This document shows, in pieces, positions 14,679-21,288 of a stretch of DNA of 21,288 bases; within the stretch, counting starts at the first letter, position 1; each line of letters starts with the position of its first letter. The notes beneath the pieces are model-generated. The model was not told the DNA's origin and did not search any database. It worked only from the letters and a program-made list of their open reading frames with translations. Origin of the DNA: Eubacterium sp. AF22-8LB (GTDB lineage: Bacteria > Bacillota_I > Bacilli_A > Erysipelotrichales > Erysipelotrichaceae). The DNA lies in NCBI RefSeq assembly GCF_003458715.1, contig NZ_QRVI01000030.1, positions 1 to 21,288 on the forward strand. The letters are read 5' to 3'. The translations under genes were made by a program, and so were the position numbers.

Positions 14679-14872
14679 TTTTCGTAATATTTATATCCAC
14701 ATATAAATATTACATGAATTTTGTTTGTATAAATTATTATTATGTTCTCTTTTACAAACAAAATTCCGTATAGATAAAACCACCACATTTTATCTATACT
14801 CCTCTAATCCACTTTTCCTTCGCAGAGTTTACCACGCTCTGCATGTCCCTTTGGCAGCTCATCACACTGCCA
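14637..14872 (-). ncRNA. Candidate structured RNA or leader with six consecutive hairpins
   Basis: Predicted start near 14871, about seven bases after a good -10 box; end at the T8 tract. On the minus strand the hairpins are: arms 14867-14872/14852-14857 (6 bp), 14837-14842/14822-14827 (6 bp), 14788-14799/14768-14779 (12 bp), 14753-14766/14716-14729 (14 bp), 14701-14713/14684-14696 (13 bp, 4-nt loop), and the terminator. All arms are perfect complements. The segment between the second and third hairpins (GAAGGAAAAGTGGATTAGAG) is single-stranded and purine-rich. I do not see hallmarks of 6S, SRP, tmRNA, RNase P or common riboswitches. It may be a free small RNA or the regulatory leader of the 127-residue gene. 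Confidence 0.6.
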
Positions 14873-14877
14873 TGAAC

Positions 14878-14906
14878 ATAATAACACATATAAAAGGGGT
14901 AAGCAA
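14878..14906 (-). promoter_or_regulatory. Probable sigma-A promoter of the structured RNA
   Basis: On the minus strand TTGCTT (14901-14906) and TATTAT (14878-14883) are spaced by exactly 17 bp. The -35 box lies inside the terminator hairpin of the histidine operon. Transcription would begin about 14871, at the first stem of the structured RNA. Confidence 0.65.
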
Positions 14907-14915
14907 GCTTACCCC
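14892..14915 (-). terminator. Intrinsic terminator of the histidine operon
   Basis: A GC-rich stem (arms 14907-14915 and 14896-14904) with a tiny loop is followed by TTTTAT on the minus strand. It lies about 75 bases after the stop of the Nudix gene and before the promoter of the structured RNA. Confidence 0.8.
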
Positions 14916-14923
14916 AATGTCAG

Positions 14924-14968
14924 TCTATGACCTATAAAGGAAGTAGTTGGTAGTGTTTCAGTCATAGA
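14924..14968 (-). other. Stem-loop in the 3' untranslated region of the his operon
   Basis: Arms 14961-14968 and 14924-14931 form a perfect 8-bp stem around a 29-nt loop that is rich in pyrimidines on the minus strand. It lies between the Nudix stop codon and the operon terminator. No T-tract follows, so it is not a terminator itself. It could be a 3'-end stabiliser, a regulatory element or a remnant of a small repeat; I cannot tell which. Confidence 0.35.
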
Positions 14969-14989
14969 ACTTACATATATATAATAATC

Positions 14990-15496
14990 CTATTTTTTTT
15001 GTTGTAAAGCCTTCATGATTCTTTCAAAATGTAAAAATGGCTGGTCTTTGTGCATCGTTACCAATTCTTCTAAAGATACAAATTTACAATCTATGCTTTC
15101 CTTGGCATTTAATGTTACATCGCTTAATTTAAAATCAAATTTAAATCGATAAATATCTACAAAATAATTATCGTGTCTTGTTTCATCTTCATTAAAATAA
15201 GAATAGACCACTTGCCCATTTTGCACATCCAAATTTGTTTCTTCTTTAACTTCACGTTGAATAGCCTCTTCACTGGTTTCACCACTTTTAGCTCCACCAC
15301 CAGGCATTTCCCAGGCACCGGCTGCCCATTTTTTATTCAAAGACCTTCTTGTAACTAAAAATTTACCTTCTTCATTTTCTAATATAGCCAAGACATACAT
15401 CATAAATTCATTTGGTTGAAATAGATAAGCATTACGATCTACTTTACGACATAAACTTTGTCTATCCTGGTTATATAAATCAATAAGTTCACTCAT
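14990..15496 (-). CDS. Nudix hydrolase at the end of the his operon
   Basis: From the ATG at 15496 the product has 168 residues. The Nudix box is clear at about 68-90: GAKSGE, then REVKEETNL, matching Gx5Ex7REUxEExGU with Asn instead of the final Gly. AWEMPGGG precedes it, as usual. Such enzymes cleave nucleoside diphosphate-X bonds. The start overlaps the hisI stop by eight bases (ATGAGTGA), so it is translated with the his genes. A hisE gene (phosphoribosyl-ATP pyrophosphohydrolase) is missing from the operon and HisI has no HisE domain. A Nudix enzyme releasing pyrophosphate from phosphoribosyl-ATP would fill that step; this is inference. Alternatively it is a general house-cleaning hydrolase. 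Confidence 0.9.
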   Translation of the reverse strand: MSELIDLYNQDRQSLCRKVDRNAYLFQPNEFMMYVLAILENEEGKFLVTRRSLNKKWAAGAWEMPGGGAKSGETSEEAIQREVKEETNLDVQNGQVVYSYFNEDETRHDNYFVDIYRFKFDFKLSDVTLNAKESIDCKFVSLEELVTMHKDQPFLHFERIMKALQQKK

Positions 15497-15821
15497 CAAT
15501 GCACACTCCATTCTCATCTCTGTAAAAACATGAATAGTGTCCAGTATGACAGGCAGCGCCTTCTTGTTTTACCTCAAGAAGAATCGTATCCTCATCACAA
15601 TCAACGCGAATGGACAAAACATGCTGATAATGACCGCTTGTTTCTCCTTTGACCCATAAACATTTTCTCGAGCGTGAATAATATGTTGCTAATTTTGTTT
15701 CTACAGTCTTTTGATAGCTTTCTTCATTCATATACGCTAACATTAAAACTTGTTTTGTTTCAACATCCTGAACAACACATGGAATCAATCCATTCTGTTT
15801 TTTAAAATCCAATTGAATCAT
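15489..15821 (-). CDS. hisI: Phosphoribosyl-AMP cyclohydrolase
   Basis: The 110-residue monofunctional HisI opens the adenine ring of phosphoribosyl-AMP, the third step of histidine synthesis. It has the expected blocks VLMLAYMNEESYQKT, YYSRSRKCLWVKGETSGHYQ, the metal-binding VDCDEDTILL, and the C-terminal zinc-ligand motif GAACHTGHYSCF. There is no fused HisE domain, unlike the bifunctional HisIE of many bacteria. It overlaps hisF upstream by ATGA and the Nudix gene downstream. Confidence 0.96.
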   Translation of the reverse strand: MIQLDFKKQNGLIPCVVQDVETKQVLMLAYMNEESYQKTVETKLATYYSRSRKCLWVKGETSGHYQHVLSIRVDCDEDTILLEVKQEGAACHTGHYSCFYRDENGVCIDE

Positions 15822-16572
15822 AAACGCACGGTCACTCCTTTTTCCTTTAAATATTTCTTCACATTTTGAACGCTCGTTTCATCATAATGAAAAATACTAG
15901 CTGCAAGTGCTGCATCGCTAACTTGTAATGCATCCACAAAATCTTCCATCTTTCCACAGCCTCCAGAAGCAATCACAGGCACATTTACGATTTTTGAAAC
16001 AGCTTTATACAATTCAATGTCAAAACCATCCTTTGTGCCATCCGCATCCATACTTGTCAATAAAATCTCTCCGGCACCCAATGATACACCCTTTTGAATC
16101 CACTCCATACAATCGATTCCTGTATCTTTTCTTCCACCTTCAATATAAACATTCCAACCCGCATTTTTTTTCTTCTTTTGGCATCGACCGCAAGAACAAC
16201 ACACTGATTACCAAAACGCTCACTTGCCTCTTTGATCAAAGAAGGATTTCGAATTGCCGCACTATTCAAGCTCACCTTATCTGCACCAGCCATCAACATG
16301 GCACGTACATCTTCAACTGTCTGGATACCTCCACCGACTGTAAATGGGATAAATATTTCTTTAGCGACCTTCTTAACGACTTCTACCATCGTTTTTCTCT
16401 TTTCTACTGTTGCGCTTATATCCAAAAAAACCAGCTCATCCGCACCATCCAAATAATATTTCTTTGCTAGAGCTACAGGATCTCCTACTTCTTTTAAACC
16501 TAAAAAATGGATGCCCTTGACTACATTTCCATCCTTCACATCTAGACAAGGAATAATTCTTTTTGTCAACAT
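15818..16572 (-). pseudogene. hisF: Imidazole glycerol phosphate synthase cyclase subunit, frameshifted
   Basis: HisF joins HisH to convert PRFAR and ammonia to imidazole glycerol phosphate and AICAR. The first frame (16572 down to about 16170) gives a normal N-terminal half: LTKRIIPCLDV with catalytic Asp11, FTVGGGIQTVEDV, and VVLAVDAKRR with Asp130. At the A8 run on the coding strand (plus positions 16164-16171) the frame shifts. The other frame resumes exactly with NAGWNVYIEGGRKDTG, then EILLTSMDADGTKDG and VIASGGCGKMEDF to the stop. One extra A would restore a 251-residue protein, the normal length. Without rescue the product stops at 171 residues with a nonsense tail. Sequencing error, polymerase slippage, -1 ribosomal frameshifting or a true mutation are all possible. 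It overlaps hisA and hisI. Confidence 0.9.
16164..16171 (-). other. A8 slippage or indel site in hisF
   Basis: Eight A on the coding strand mark the exact place where the HisF frame is lost. Nine A would keep it. The run contains the A AAA AAA type of slippery heptamer. Confidence 0.85.
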
Positions 16573-17276
16573 ATGCGTATCGCCTCTTTCAAATCCAAAG
16601 TCTTTTCATAAATGGCTTTTCCCGCAATCACACCATACAAATCCAGATCTTTACATTTTTTTATATGAGACAAATCTCGAACTCCACCTGATGCGATCAA
16701 ATTACACGATACATGATTCTTTAATGCTTCTAACATTTTAAAATTAGGACCTTGCAAAGTTCCATCCTTTGAAATATCTGTACAAATCAAAGTTTGAACC
16801 CCGATTTCTTCCATTCTTTTCGCAAAGTCCAAATAATATTCTTTACTTTTTTCTAGCCAACCTGATGTACATACATACCCATCTTTACAATCTAATCCTA
16901 CCGCTATTTTTGAACCATATTTACGAACAGCATCCTTTAATAGCCCAATATCTTGAATGGCAGATGTACCTAAAATAACTCTGGATACACCATTTTCGAT
17001 ATAAGAATCAATAGCTGACATTGTACGAATGCCACCGCCTACTTCAACAGGAATCGTGCATGTTTTTACAATTTCATAAATTAAATCCTCGTTGACACGA
17101 TTTCCTTCTTTTGCCCCATTTAAATCTACAATATGTAAATAAGGTGCATTCGCTGCTTCAAAATTTTTTGCGCAAACTAAAGCATCATCCGCTACACATG
17201 TTGATTGTCCATAATCACCCTGGTATAAACGTACGGGTTTTCCATCTAATATATCTATTGCAGGTAATACAATCAT
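16566..17276 (-). CDS. hisA: Phosphoribosylformimino-AICAR-P isomerase
   Basis: The 236-residue TIM-barrel enzyme isomerises ProFAR to PRFAR. It begins MIVLPAIDILDGKPVRLYQG with catalytic Asp8. The phosphate-binding motifs VEVGGGIRTM and LIASGGVRDL are present, with a further Asp in VGLDCKDG (about 129) and ICTDISKDGTLQGPN (about 167). Length is typical. It begins directly after the hisH stop (TAGATG) with AAGGAG upstream, and its end overlaps the start of hisF by seven bases. Confidence 0.96.
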   Translation of the reverse strand: MIVLPAIDILDGKPVRLYQGDYGQSTCVADDALVCAKNFEAANAPYLHIVDLNGAKEGNRVNEDLIYEIVKTCTIPVEVGGGIRTMSAIDSYIENGVSRVILGTSAIQDIGLLKDAVRKYGSKIAVGLDCKDGYVCTSGWLEKSKEYYLDFAKRMEEIGVQTLICTDISKDGTLQGPNFKMLEALKNHVSCNLIASGGVRDLSHIKKCKDLDLYGVIAGKAIYEKTLDLKEAIRIC

Positions 17277-17876
17277 CTAGAACTCCTTTCCAAAGTATGC
17301 CAATATTTTTAATCCATCTTCCCCACTTTTTTCCGGGTGAAACTGACATCCCATAATATGATCATGCATCACTAAGCCTGGTATCTTCATTGTTCCATAC
17401 ATGGAATAACCAATTAAATCCATATCGTTCATATCCTTGGCATAGTATGAATGCACATAATATACATATGTATTTTCTTTAAAGATCTTTTGCGGCTGGT
17501 TACTTTCTAACGCATTCCATCCAATTTGAGGAATCTTGACATTTGTATCTTCCATATGACAAACGTGTCCTTTTAAAAAGCCAAATCCTTCACACAATCC
17601 ATTCTCCTCACTTGTTTCAAATAATGCCTGCATCCCTAAGCATATTCCCAACAAAGGTATATCTTTATTTACTTGTTGAGCAATAAAGTCATATAAACCC
17701 ATAGAACGCAAAGCGTGCATACAATCTTTAAATGCTCCAACTCCTGGTAATATCAATTTTTCACATTTAGACAATACTTCTATATCTTTAGATACAATAC
17801 TTTCTAAGCCTAAAAAATCACAGGCATTTTTTACACTATATAAGTTCGACATTCCATAATCTATAATTCCTATCAT
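17277..17876 (-). CDS. hisH: Imidazole glycerol phosphate synthase glutaminase subunit
   Basis: The 199-residue class I glutamine amidotransferase supplies ammonia to HisF. The catalytic triad is complete: Cys79 in LLGICLGMQALFE, and His180 and Glu182 in GCQFHPEKSGEDG. LILPGVGAFKDCM carries the oxyanion-hole region. The start overlaps the hisB stop as ATGA, and hisA follows without a gap. Because its partner HisF is frameshifted as sequenced, the complex would need rescue of hisF to work. Confidence 0.96.
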   Translation of the reverse strand: MIGIIDYGMSNLYSVKNACDFLGLESIVSKDIEVLSKCEKLILPGVGAFKDCMHALRSMGLYDFIAQQVNKDIPLLGICLGMQALFETSEENGLCEGFGFLKGHVCHMEDTNVKIPQIGWNALESNQPQKIFKENTYVYYVHSYYAKDMNDMDLIGYSMYGTMKIPGLVMHDHIMGCQFHPEKSGEDGLKILAYFGKEF

Positions 17877-18454
17877 TCTAAAACTCCTTTAGAACTTGGT
17901 ATTTTATCCGATTCTATTTTTACAGCTTGTTTTAATGCACGACCAAAGGCTTTAAATATTGCTTCTACTTTATGATGATCGTTCTTTCCATAAAACACAT
18001 TGATATGTAAAGTAATACCTGCTGCCACGCAAAAGGCCCTAAAAAATTCTTCAACCATTTCACAAGACATCGTTCCAATATTTTCACGTGTGAACTCGCA
18101 ATTAAAGACTAGATAAGGGCGTCCACTAATGTCTAATGTTACATTGCATAAAACTTCATCCATTGGCAGATTCATACTTCCATAGCGAGCTATGCCTTTT
18201 TTATCACCTAAAGCCTCTAAAAATAATTTCCCTAGCAAAATCCCACAATCTTCAATTGTATGATGATCACACACTTCTAGATCGCCATCTGCTTTTACAG
18301 TTAGATCAAAATTAGAATGAAACGCAAACAATGTCAGCATGTGATCAAAAAAGCCAATACCTGTATCAATTTCACTCATTCCATTTCCATCTAAATTGAT
18401 CTTTTCATAGATTTTTGTTTCTTTAGTATCTCTGTTTTTTTCAGCAATTCGCAT
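17873..18454 (-). CDS. hisB: Imidazoleglycerol-phosphate dehydratase
   Basis: The 193-residue monofunctional HisB dehydrates imidazole glycerol phosphate. Metal-binding motifs typical of the family are present: GFFDHMLTLFAFH, DLEVCDHHTIEDCGILLG, and KNDHHKVEAIFKAFGRAL. There is no fused histidinol-phosphatase domain, so that activity must come from elsewhere. The ATG at 18454 has AAGGAG eight bases upstream and lies inside the 3' end of hisC; a TTG two codons earlier is less likely. Confidence 0.96.
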   Translation of the reverse strand: MRIAEKNRDTKETKIYEKINLDGNGMSEIDTGIGFFDHMLTLFAFHSNFDLTVKADGDLEVCDHHTIEDCGILLGKLFLEALGDKKGIARYGSMNLPMDEVLCNVTLDISGRPYLVFNCEFTRENIGTMSCEMVEEFFRAFCVAAGITLHINVFYGKNDHHKVEAIFKAFGRALKQAVKIESDKIPSSKGVLE

Positions 18455-19451
18455 ACTCAAATCTCCTTAGAACATCCAAAACCATATCATTTTCTTCTTT
18501 TGAACCTATCGTAATACGAAAGCTATTATCTGCATAATTTCGAATTGTGATGTTCTTTTCTTCAAACATTTTCATTAAAGTATCTTTTTCATCGGTTCTT
18601 CCATACAAAAAGTTCGCATTTGAAGGATAGAAAGTCAATTTCTTATAATCCTTCACTTCTTGATAAGCTCGTTCTCTTTCAGCAATCACATTTTGTATTG
18701 CATTTTTATATTCATTCGCATGTTTCAATACTACACTTGCGATTGTCTGCGTTACACTACTTAGAGCATAAGGAATAAAGAGTGGAGCTAATTTTTCCAC
18801 TTGCATAGAAATCATAAATCCACAACGAATACCTGCAAGTCCATATGCTTTTGATAGTGTACGACATACAAATGCCATCGGATAAACTTTTAATAAATCA
18901 ATCGCACTTTCTTGACCAAATTCCATATAAGCCTCATCAAAGATCACAGGAATACTCGGAAAAGCTTCACAGATTTGAATCATCTCCTTCTTAGTAATCG
19001 CATGTCCTGTTGGATTATTTGGATTGGAGAACAAAATCATATCCACCTTTTTTTCTTTACCATTTGAAATAAACGCATCTACATCAAAGGATCCATCCAA
19101 TTCCGTTTCAAACTTTTCAATGTTTGAATGATTTAAATCCACATAATAATCATACATTGAAAAATCCGGAGTCAATGTATACAACGTTTTATTATCCTGT
19201 AGATAGTACTGAATTAAAAATTCTAACATTTGGTCCGATCCATTTCCAGATAAAATCCAAGATGCAGGAACATTCATTCTATCTGCATATAAACTATGTA
19301 ATTCTTGACACGTTGTATCTGGATATCGATTTAAAGGAAGGTTTGAAATCGCATCTAAAATCTCTTGTTTAATATTGTCATCTACATTTTGACTTGTTTC
19401 ATTGGCATTTAATAAAATACCTGTATGTATATGTGTTTGATATCCCTTCAT
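18441..19451 (-). CDS. hisC: Histidinol-phosphate aminotransferase
   Basis: The 336-residue enzyme is a PLP-dependent class I/II (fold I) aminotransferase that makes histidinol phosphate from imidazole acetol phosphate. Visible motifs are NRYPDTTCQEL, SGNGSDQMLEFL, LFSNPNNPTGH, FDEAYMEFG (Asp and Tyr contacting PLP), CRTLSKAYGLAGIRCGF with the Schiff-base Lys201, and FRITIGSKEEN at the C-terminus. It is slightly shorter than many HisC (about 350-360) but has no gaps in motifs. Its ATG shares an A with the hisD stop (TAATG). The 3' end overlaps hisB. Confidence 0.95.
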   Translation of the reverse strand: MKGYQTHIHTGILLNANETSQNVDDNIKQEILDAISNLPLNRYPDTTCQELHSLYADRMNVPASWILSGNGSDQMLEFLIQYYLQDNKTLYTLTPDFSMYDYYVDLNHSNIEKFETELDGSFDVDAFISNGKEKKVDMILFSNPNNPTGHAITKKEMIQICEAFPSIPVIFDEAYMEFGQESAIDLLKVYPMAFVCRTLSKAYGLAGIRCGFMISMQVEKLAPLFIPYALSSVTQTIASVVLKHANEYKNAIQNVIAERERAYQEVKDYKKLTFYPSNANFLYGRTDEKDTLMKMFEEKNITIRNYADNSFRITIGSKEENDMVLDVLRRFEYANC

Positions 19452-20730
19452 TATTTGACCCTCACTTTTGCAGCATTGGCATGTGCTTGTAAATGCTCTT
19501 CAGTCGCAATTGTCTCAATATATTTTGCGTATTGTTCAATTGCTTGTTTGGAATAATATAAATAAGATGATTTTTTTATAAAACTATCTACAGATAAAGC
19601 ACTTGAGAAACGGGCTGTTCCACTTGTTGGTAAAACATGGTTGGTTCCTCCAAAATAATCTCCAATACTTTCACATGTGTAGTAGCCTAAAAATACACTG
19701 CCCGCATTTTTAACCTCTTGTAGATATTCCATTGGATTGGAAACCATGAGTTCCAAATGTTCAGGTGCAATCTCATTACTAATGTTAATACAATCTTCAA
19801 TTGAATCACAGACAATAGCTTTTCCGTAATTTTTCAATGATTCTTCAACTATTTCCTTCTTCGGTAAAACAGAACTTTGTTTTTTTAACTGCTCATTTAC
19901 AGAAGCTAAAAGCTCTTCACTAGTTGTCAATAAAATGGCACTTGCCATTGGATCATGTTCAGCTTGTGACAATAAGTCTGCAGCCACATATTCTGGATTT
20001 GCCTTTTCATCGGCTATAACTAATATTTCACTTGGTCCTGCGATCATATCAATATCAACAGTTCCGTATACTAATTTTTTCGCTGCTGCTACAAAGATAT
20101 TTCCTAGGCCTACAATTTTATCCACACAATCAATTGTTTGTGTTCCATATGCCAATGCCGCAATTGCTTGTGCGCCTCCAATTTTATAAATTTTATCTAC
20201 ACCTGCTAGTTTTGCCGCATACGCAATATTAGGATGTATCGTCCCTTGTTTATCCGGTGGAGTTACCATAACTACATTGTTTACACCTGCAATCTTAGCT
20301 GGCAATGCATTCATTAATACACTACTTGGATATTGAGCTCGTCCTCCCGGTACATAAATGCCCACTGCTTCTAATGGAAGAACTCTTTGACCTAAATAAA
20401 TACCCATTTCTTTTTGAAGTAAATATCCGTACTGCTTTTGAAGATTGTGAAAATCCTCAATATTTTGTTTTGCCAGCTTCATAGCTTGCATAAATTGTGC
20501 ATCACATTTTAAAATTTGCGCTTCCCATTCTGCTTTTGATACTTCCATTGAGTCCAATTCGATCTTATCAAATTGTTTTGTATATCTTAAACATGCCTCA
20601 TCCTGATTTTTTTCACATCCTGAATAATGTTAGACACGGTTGTCAAAACATCTGTGCTTAAATCTTGTGTTCGAGACATCAAGTATTCCTTTAACGTATC
20701 TTTATCTTCTTTATAAATTCTTGTCAACAT
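19451..20730 (-). pseudogene. hisD: Histidinol dehydrogenase, frameshifted near the N-terminus
   Basis: HisD oxidises histidinol to histidine using NAD and zinc. Translation from the ATG at 20730 gives MLTRIYKEDKDTLKEYLMSR and continues to about residue 40, then leaves the frame at an A7 run (plus positions 20607-20613) and stops at 20587. The other frame continues at once with NQDEACLRYTKQFDKIEL and the rest of a normal HisD: VPGGRAQYPSSVLMNALPA, GGAQAIAALAYGT, AGPSEILVIAD, LLSQAEHDPMASA, APEHLELM and NHVLPTSGTARFSSALSV. One extra A would restore 426 residues, the usual length. An internal start at 20557 would lose about 58 residues. The lesion has the same type as that in hisF. The start overlaps hisG by 20 bases. 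Confidence 0.9.
20607..20613 (-). other. A7 slippage or indel site in hisD
   Basis: Seven A on the coding strand mark the exact place where the HisD reading frame is lost. Eight A (AAA AAA AAT) would keep the frame. Confidence 0.85.
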
Positions 20731-21229
20731 TGTCATCCACCCTCTTACTTAAATCGTTGATTACTTTCATCACTTCTTTATGTTTCAATTTAAAGCTCGC
20801 CTTATTCACAATGACACGAGCACTAATATCACATACTGTATCTAATACAACCAATCCATTCTCTTTCAATGTTGTTCCTGTTTCCATAATATCTACAATT
20901 CCATCACATAAGCCCAAGATAGGAGTCAGTTCAACAGAACCATCAATTTTAATAATTTCCACATCCTTGCCTTTGGATAAAAAATATTTTTTTGCGACAC
21001 TTGGATACTTTGTGCCAATCTTAATGTGCCCAACTTTTGAAAACAATTGATTTTCAGGTAAGCTTGCTACAATAAATTTACATTTCCCAATTTTTAAATC
21101 CAACAGTTCATAATTGTCATTTTCATTTTCAAGAATTGTGTCCTTGCCAACAACACCAATATCGGCAACTCCATGATTTACGTAAGTAATACAATCATTG
21201 GATTTAACTAAAAAATATTGAATATCTTC
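20711..21229 (-). pseudogene. hisG: ATP phosphoribosyltransferase catalytic subunit, N-terminus missing
   Basis: HisG starts histidine synthesis by joining ATP and PRPP. The visible 172 residues begin EDIQYFLVKSNDCITYVNHG and continue with VADIGVVGKDTILE, LDLKIGKCKFIVA, IGTKYPSVAKKYF, the PRPP-binding stretch around VDIMETGTTLKENGL, and SARVIVNKASFK. The end matches the short HisG form, which lacks the regulatory domain and works with HisZ; hisZ is not in the window. About the first 40 residues are missing. An in-frame TGA (21230-21232) precedes GAAGATATT, and the DNA beyond is a terminator-like hairpin, not hisG. No good start codon is available upstream. This is either a real truncation or an assembly junction at the window edge. 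It overlaps hisD at its end. Confidence 0.85.
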
Positions 21230-21245
21230 TCAGATTGTTGACAAA
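21230..21245 (-). repeat. Copy of a 16-nt motif also found at 43-58, opposite orientation
   Basis: On the minus strand TTTGTCAACAATCTGA ends exactly where hisG-like sequence begins. The plus strand at 43-58 reads TTTGTCAACAGTCTGA, one mismatch. At the left end the motif is part of a gene's terminator. The two copies are inverted relative to each other and suggest an intergenic repeat family. Confidence 0.45.
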
Positions 21246-21279
21246 AGCCTATACCTTTTCGTAAGGACATAGGTTTTTT
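21243..21279. terminator. Bidirectional terminator-like hairpin beside truncated hisG
   Basis: Arms 21243-21252 and 21269-21278 enclose an inner 4-bp helix (21254-21257/21263-21266) with a TTCGT loop. On the plus strand it is followed by a T-rich tail (21274-21280); on the minus strand TTTTGTC follows. No plus-strand gene precedes it, so it looks out of place next to hisG codons. Confidence 0.55.
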
Positions 21280-21288
21280 ATTGTATAT

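Noticed and set aside
14684..14799. CRISPR array or tandem repeat
   Set aside because: The repeated look comes from three different inverted repeats. No direct repeat with regular spacers is present, and no cas gene is near.
14637..14872. Identity of the structured RNA as 6S, SRP, tmRNA, RNase P or a c-di-GMP riboswitch
   Set aside because: I see neither the single long bulged hairpin of 6S, the SRP loop motif, the tmRNA ends, the RNase P conserved core, nor the conserved c-di-GMP aptamer segments.
14725..14937. Plus-strand frame of 70 codons in the large gap
   Set aside because: It runs through perfect hairpins and a terminator, has no ribosome site that I can see, and is better explained by the structured RNA on the other strand.
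15928..16470. Open frame of 180 codons on the plus strand opposite hisF
   Set aside because: It crosses the hisF frameshift but matches no family and is rich in His, Phe and Cys, as expected for the complement of AT-rich coding DNA.

Overview
The window is AT-rich DNA from a low-GC Gram-positive bacterium (Firmicutes/Bacillota). Short gaps, ATGA-type overlaps, good AGGAGG-like ribosome sites and intrinsic terminators all fit. The gene content and protein style resemble gut Erysipelotrichaceae or neighbouring Clostridia; that placement is an impression from the proteins, not a proven assignment. Every gene I can support lies on the minus strand, so transcription runs from high to low coordinates.

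Right end (21288 to about 14890): a histidine biosynthesis operon in the order hisG-hisD-hisC-hisB-hisH-hisA-hisF-hisI, followed by a Nudix hydrolase that overlaps hisI and sits where hisE would be expected. As sequenced, the operon has three lesions. hisG lacks about its first 40 codons at an abrupt junction near 21230. hisD and hisF each carry a one-base deletion in a poly-A run (A7 and A8 on the coding strand). Everything else in these genes looks intact, so sequencing error, slippage or early decay are all possible. The operon ends at a strong terminator at 14892-14915.

Middle (14883 to 9805): a promoter drives a transcript of about 235 nt made almost entirely of consecutive perfect hairpins. 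It ends in an intrinsic terminator whose U-tract touches the ribosome site of a small unknown gene (14244-14627). This is either a stand-alone structured RNA or an attenuator-type leader. Next is a housekeeping operon with its own promoter: murI, an M18 aminopeptidase, a Cof-type HAD phosphatase, thyA and folA, closed by a terminator at 9805-9835.

Left part (9790 to 1972): a nine-gene operon with one promoter and one terminator. It encodes a winged-helix/BTAD regulator with a probable GGDEF-fold tail, a membrane GGDEF-EAL protein (degenerate GGDEF, intact EAL, so probably a c-di-GMP phosphodiesterase), a transglutaminase-like lipoprotein, a PilC/GspF-type membrane platform protein, four small membrane-anchored pilin-like proteins, and a PilT-type ATPase. 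This looks like a compact type IV pilus-like machine with built-in c-di-GMP control. It has no PilB-type ATPase and no prepilin peptidase in the window, and its pilin-like proteins lack the classical prepilin cleavage motif. It is the most interesting system here.

Far left (1915 to 22): a MATE-family exporter and a translationally coupled SGNH hydrolase, followed by two tandem hairpins. A 16-nt motif from this terminator recurs, inverted and with one mismatch, at the right-hand junction in hisG.
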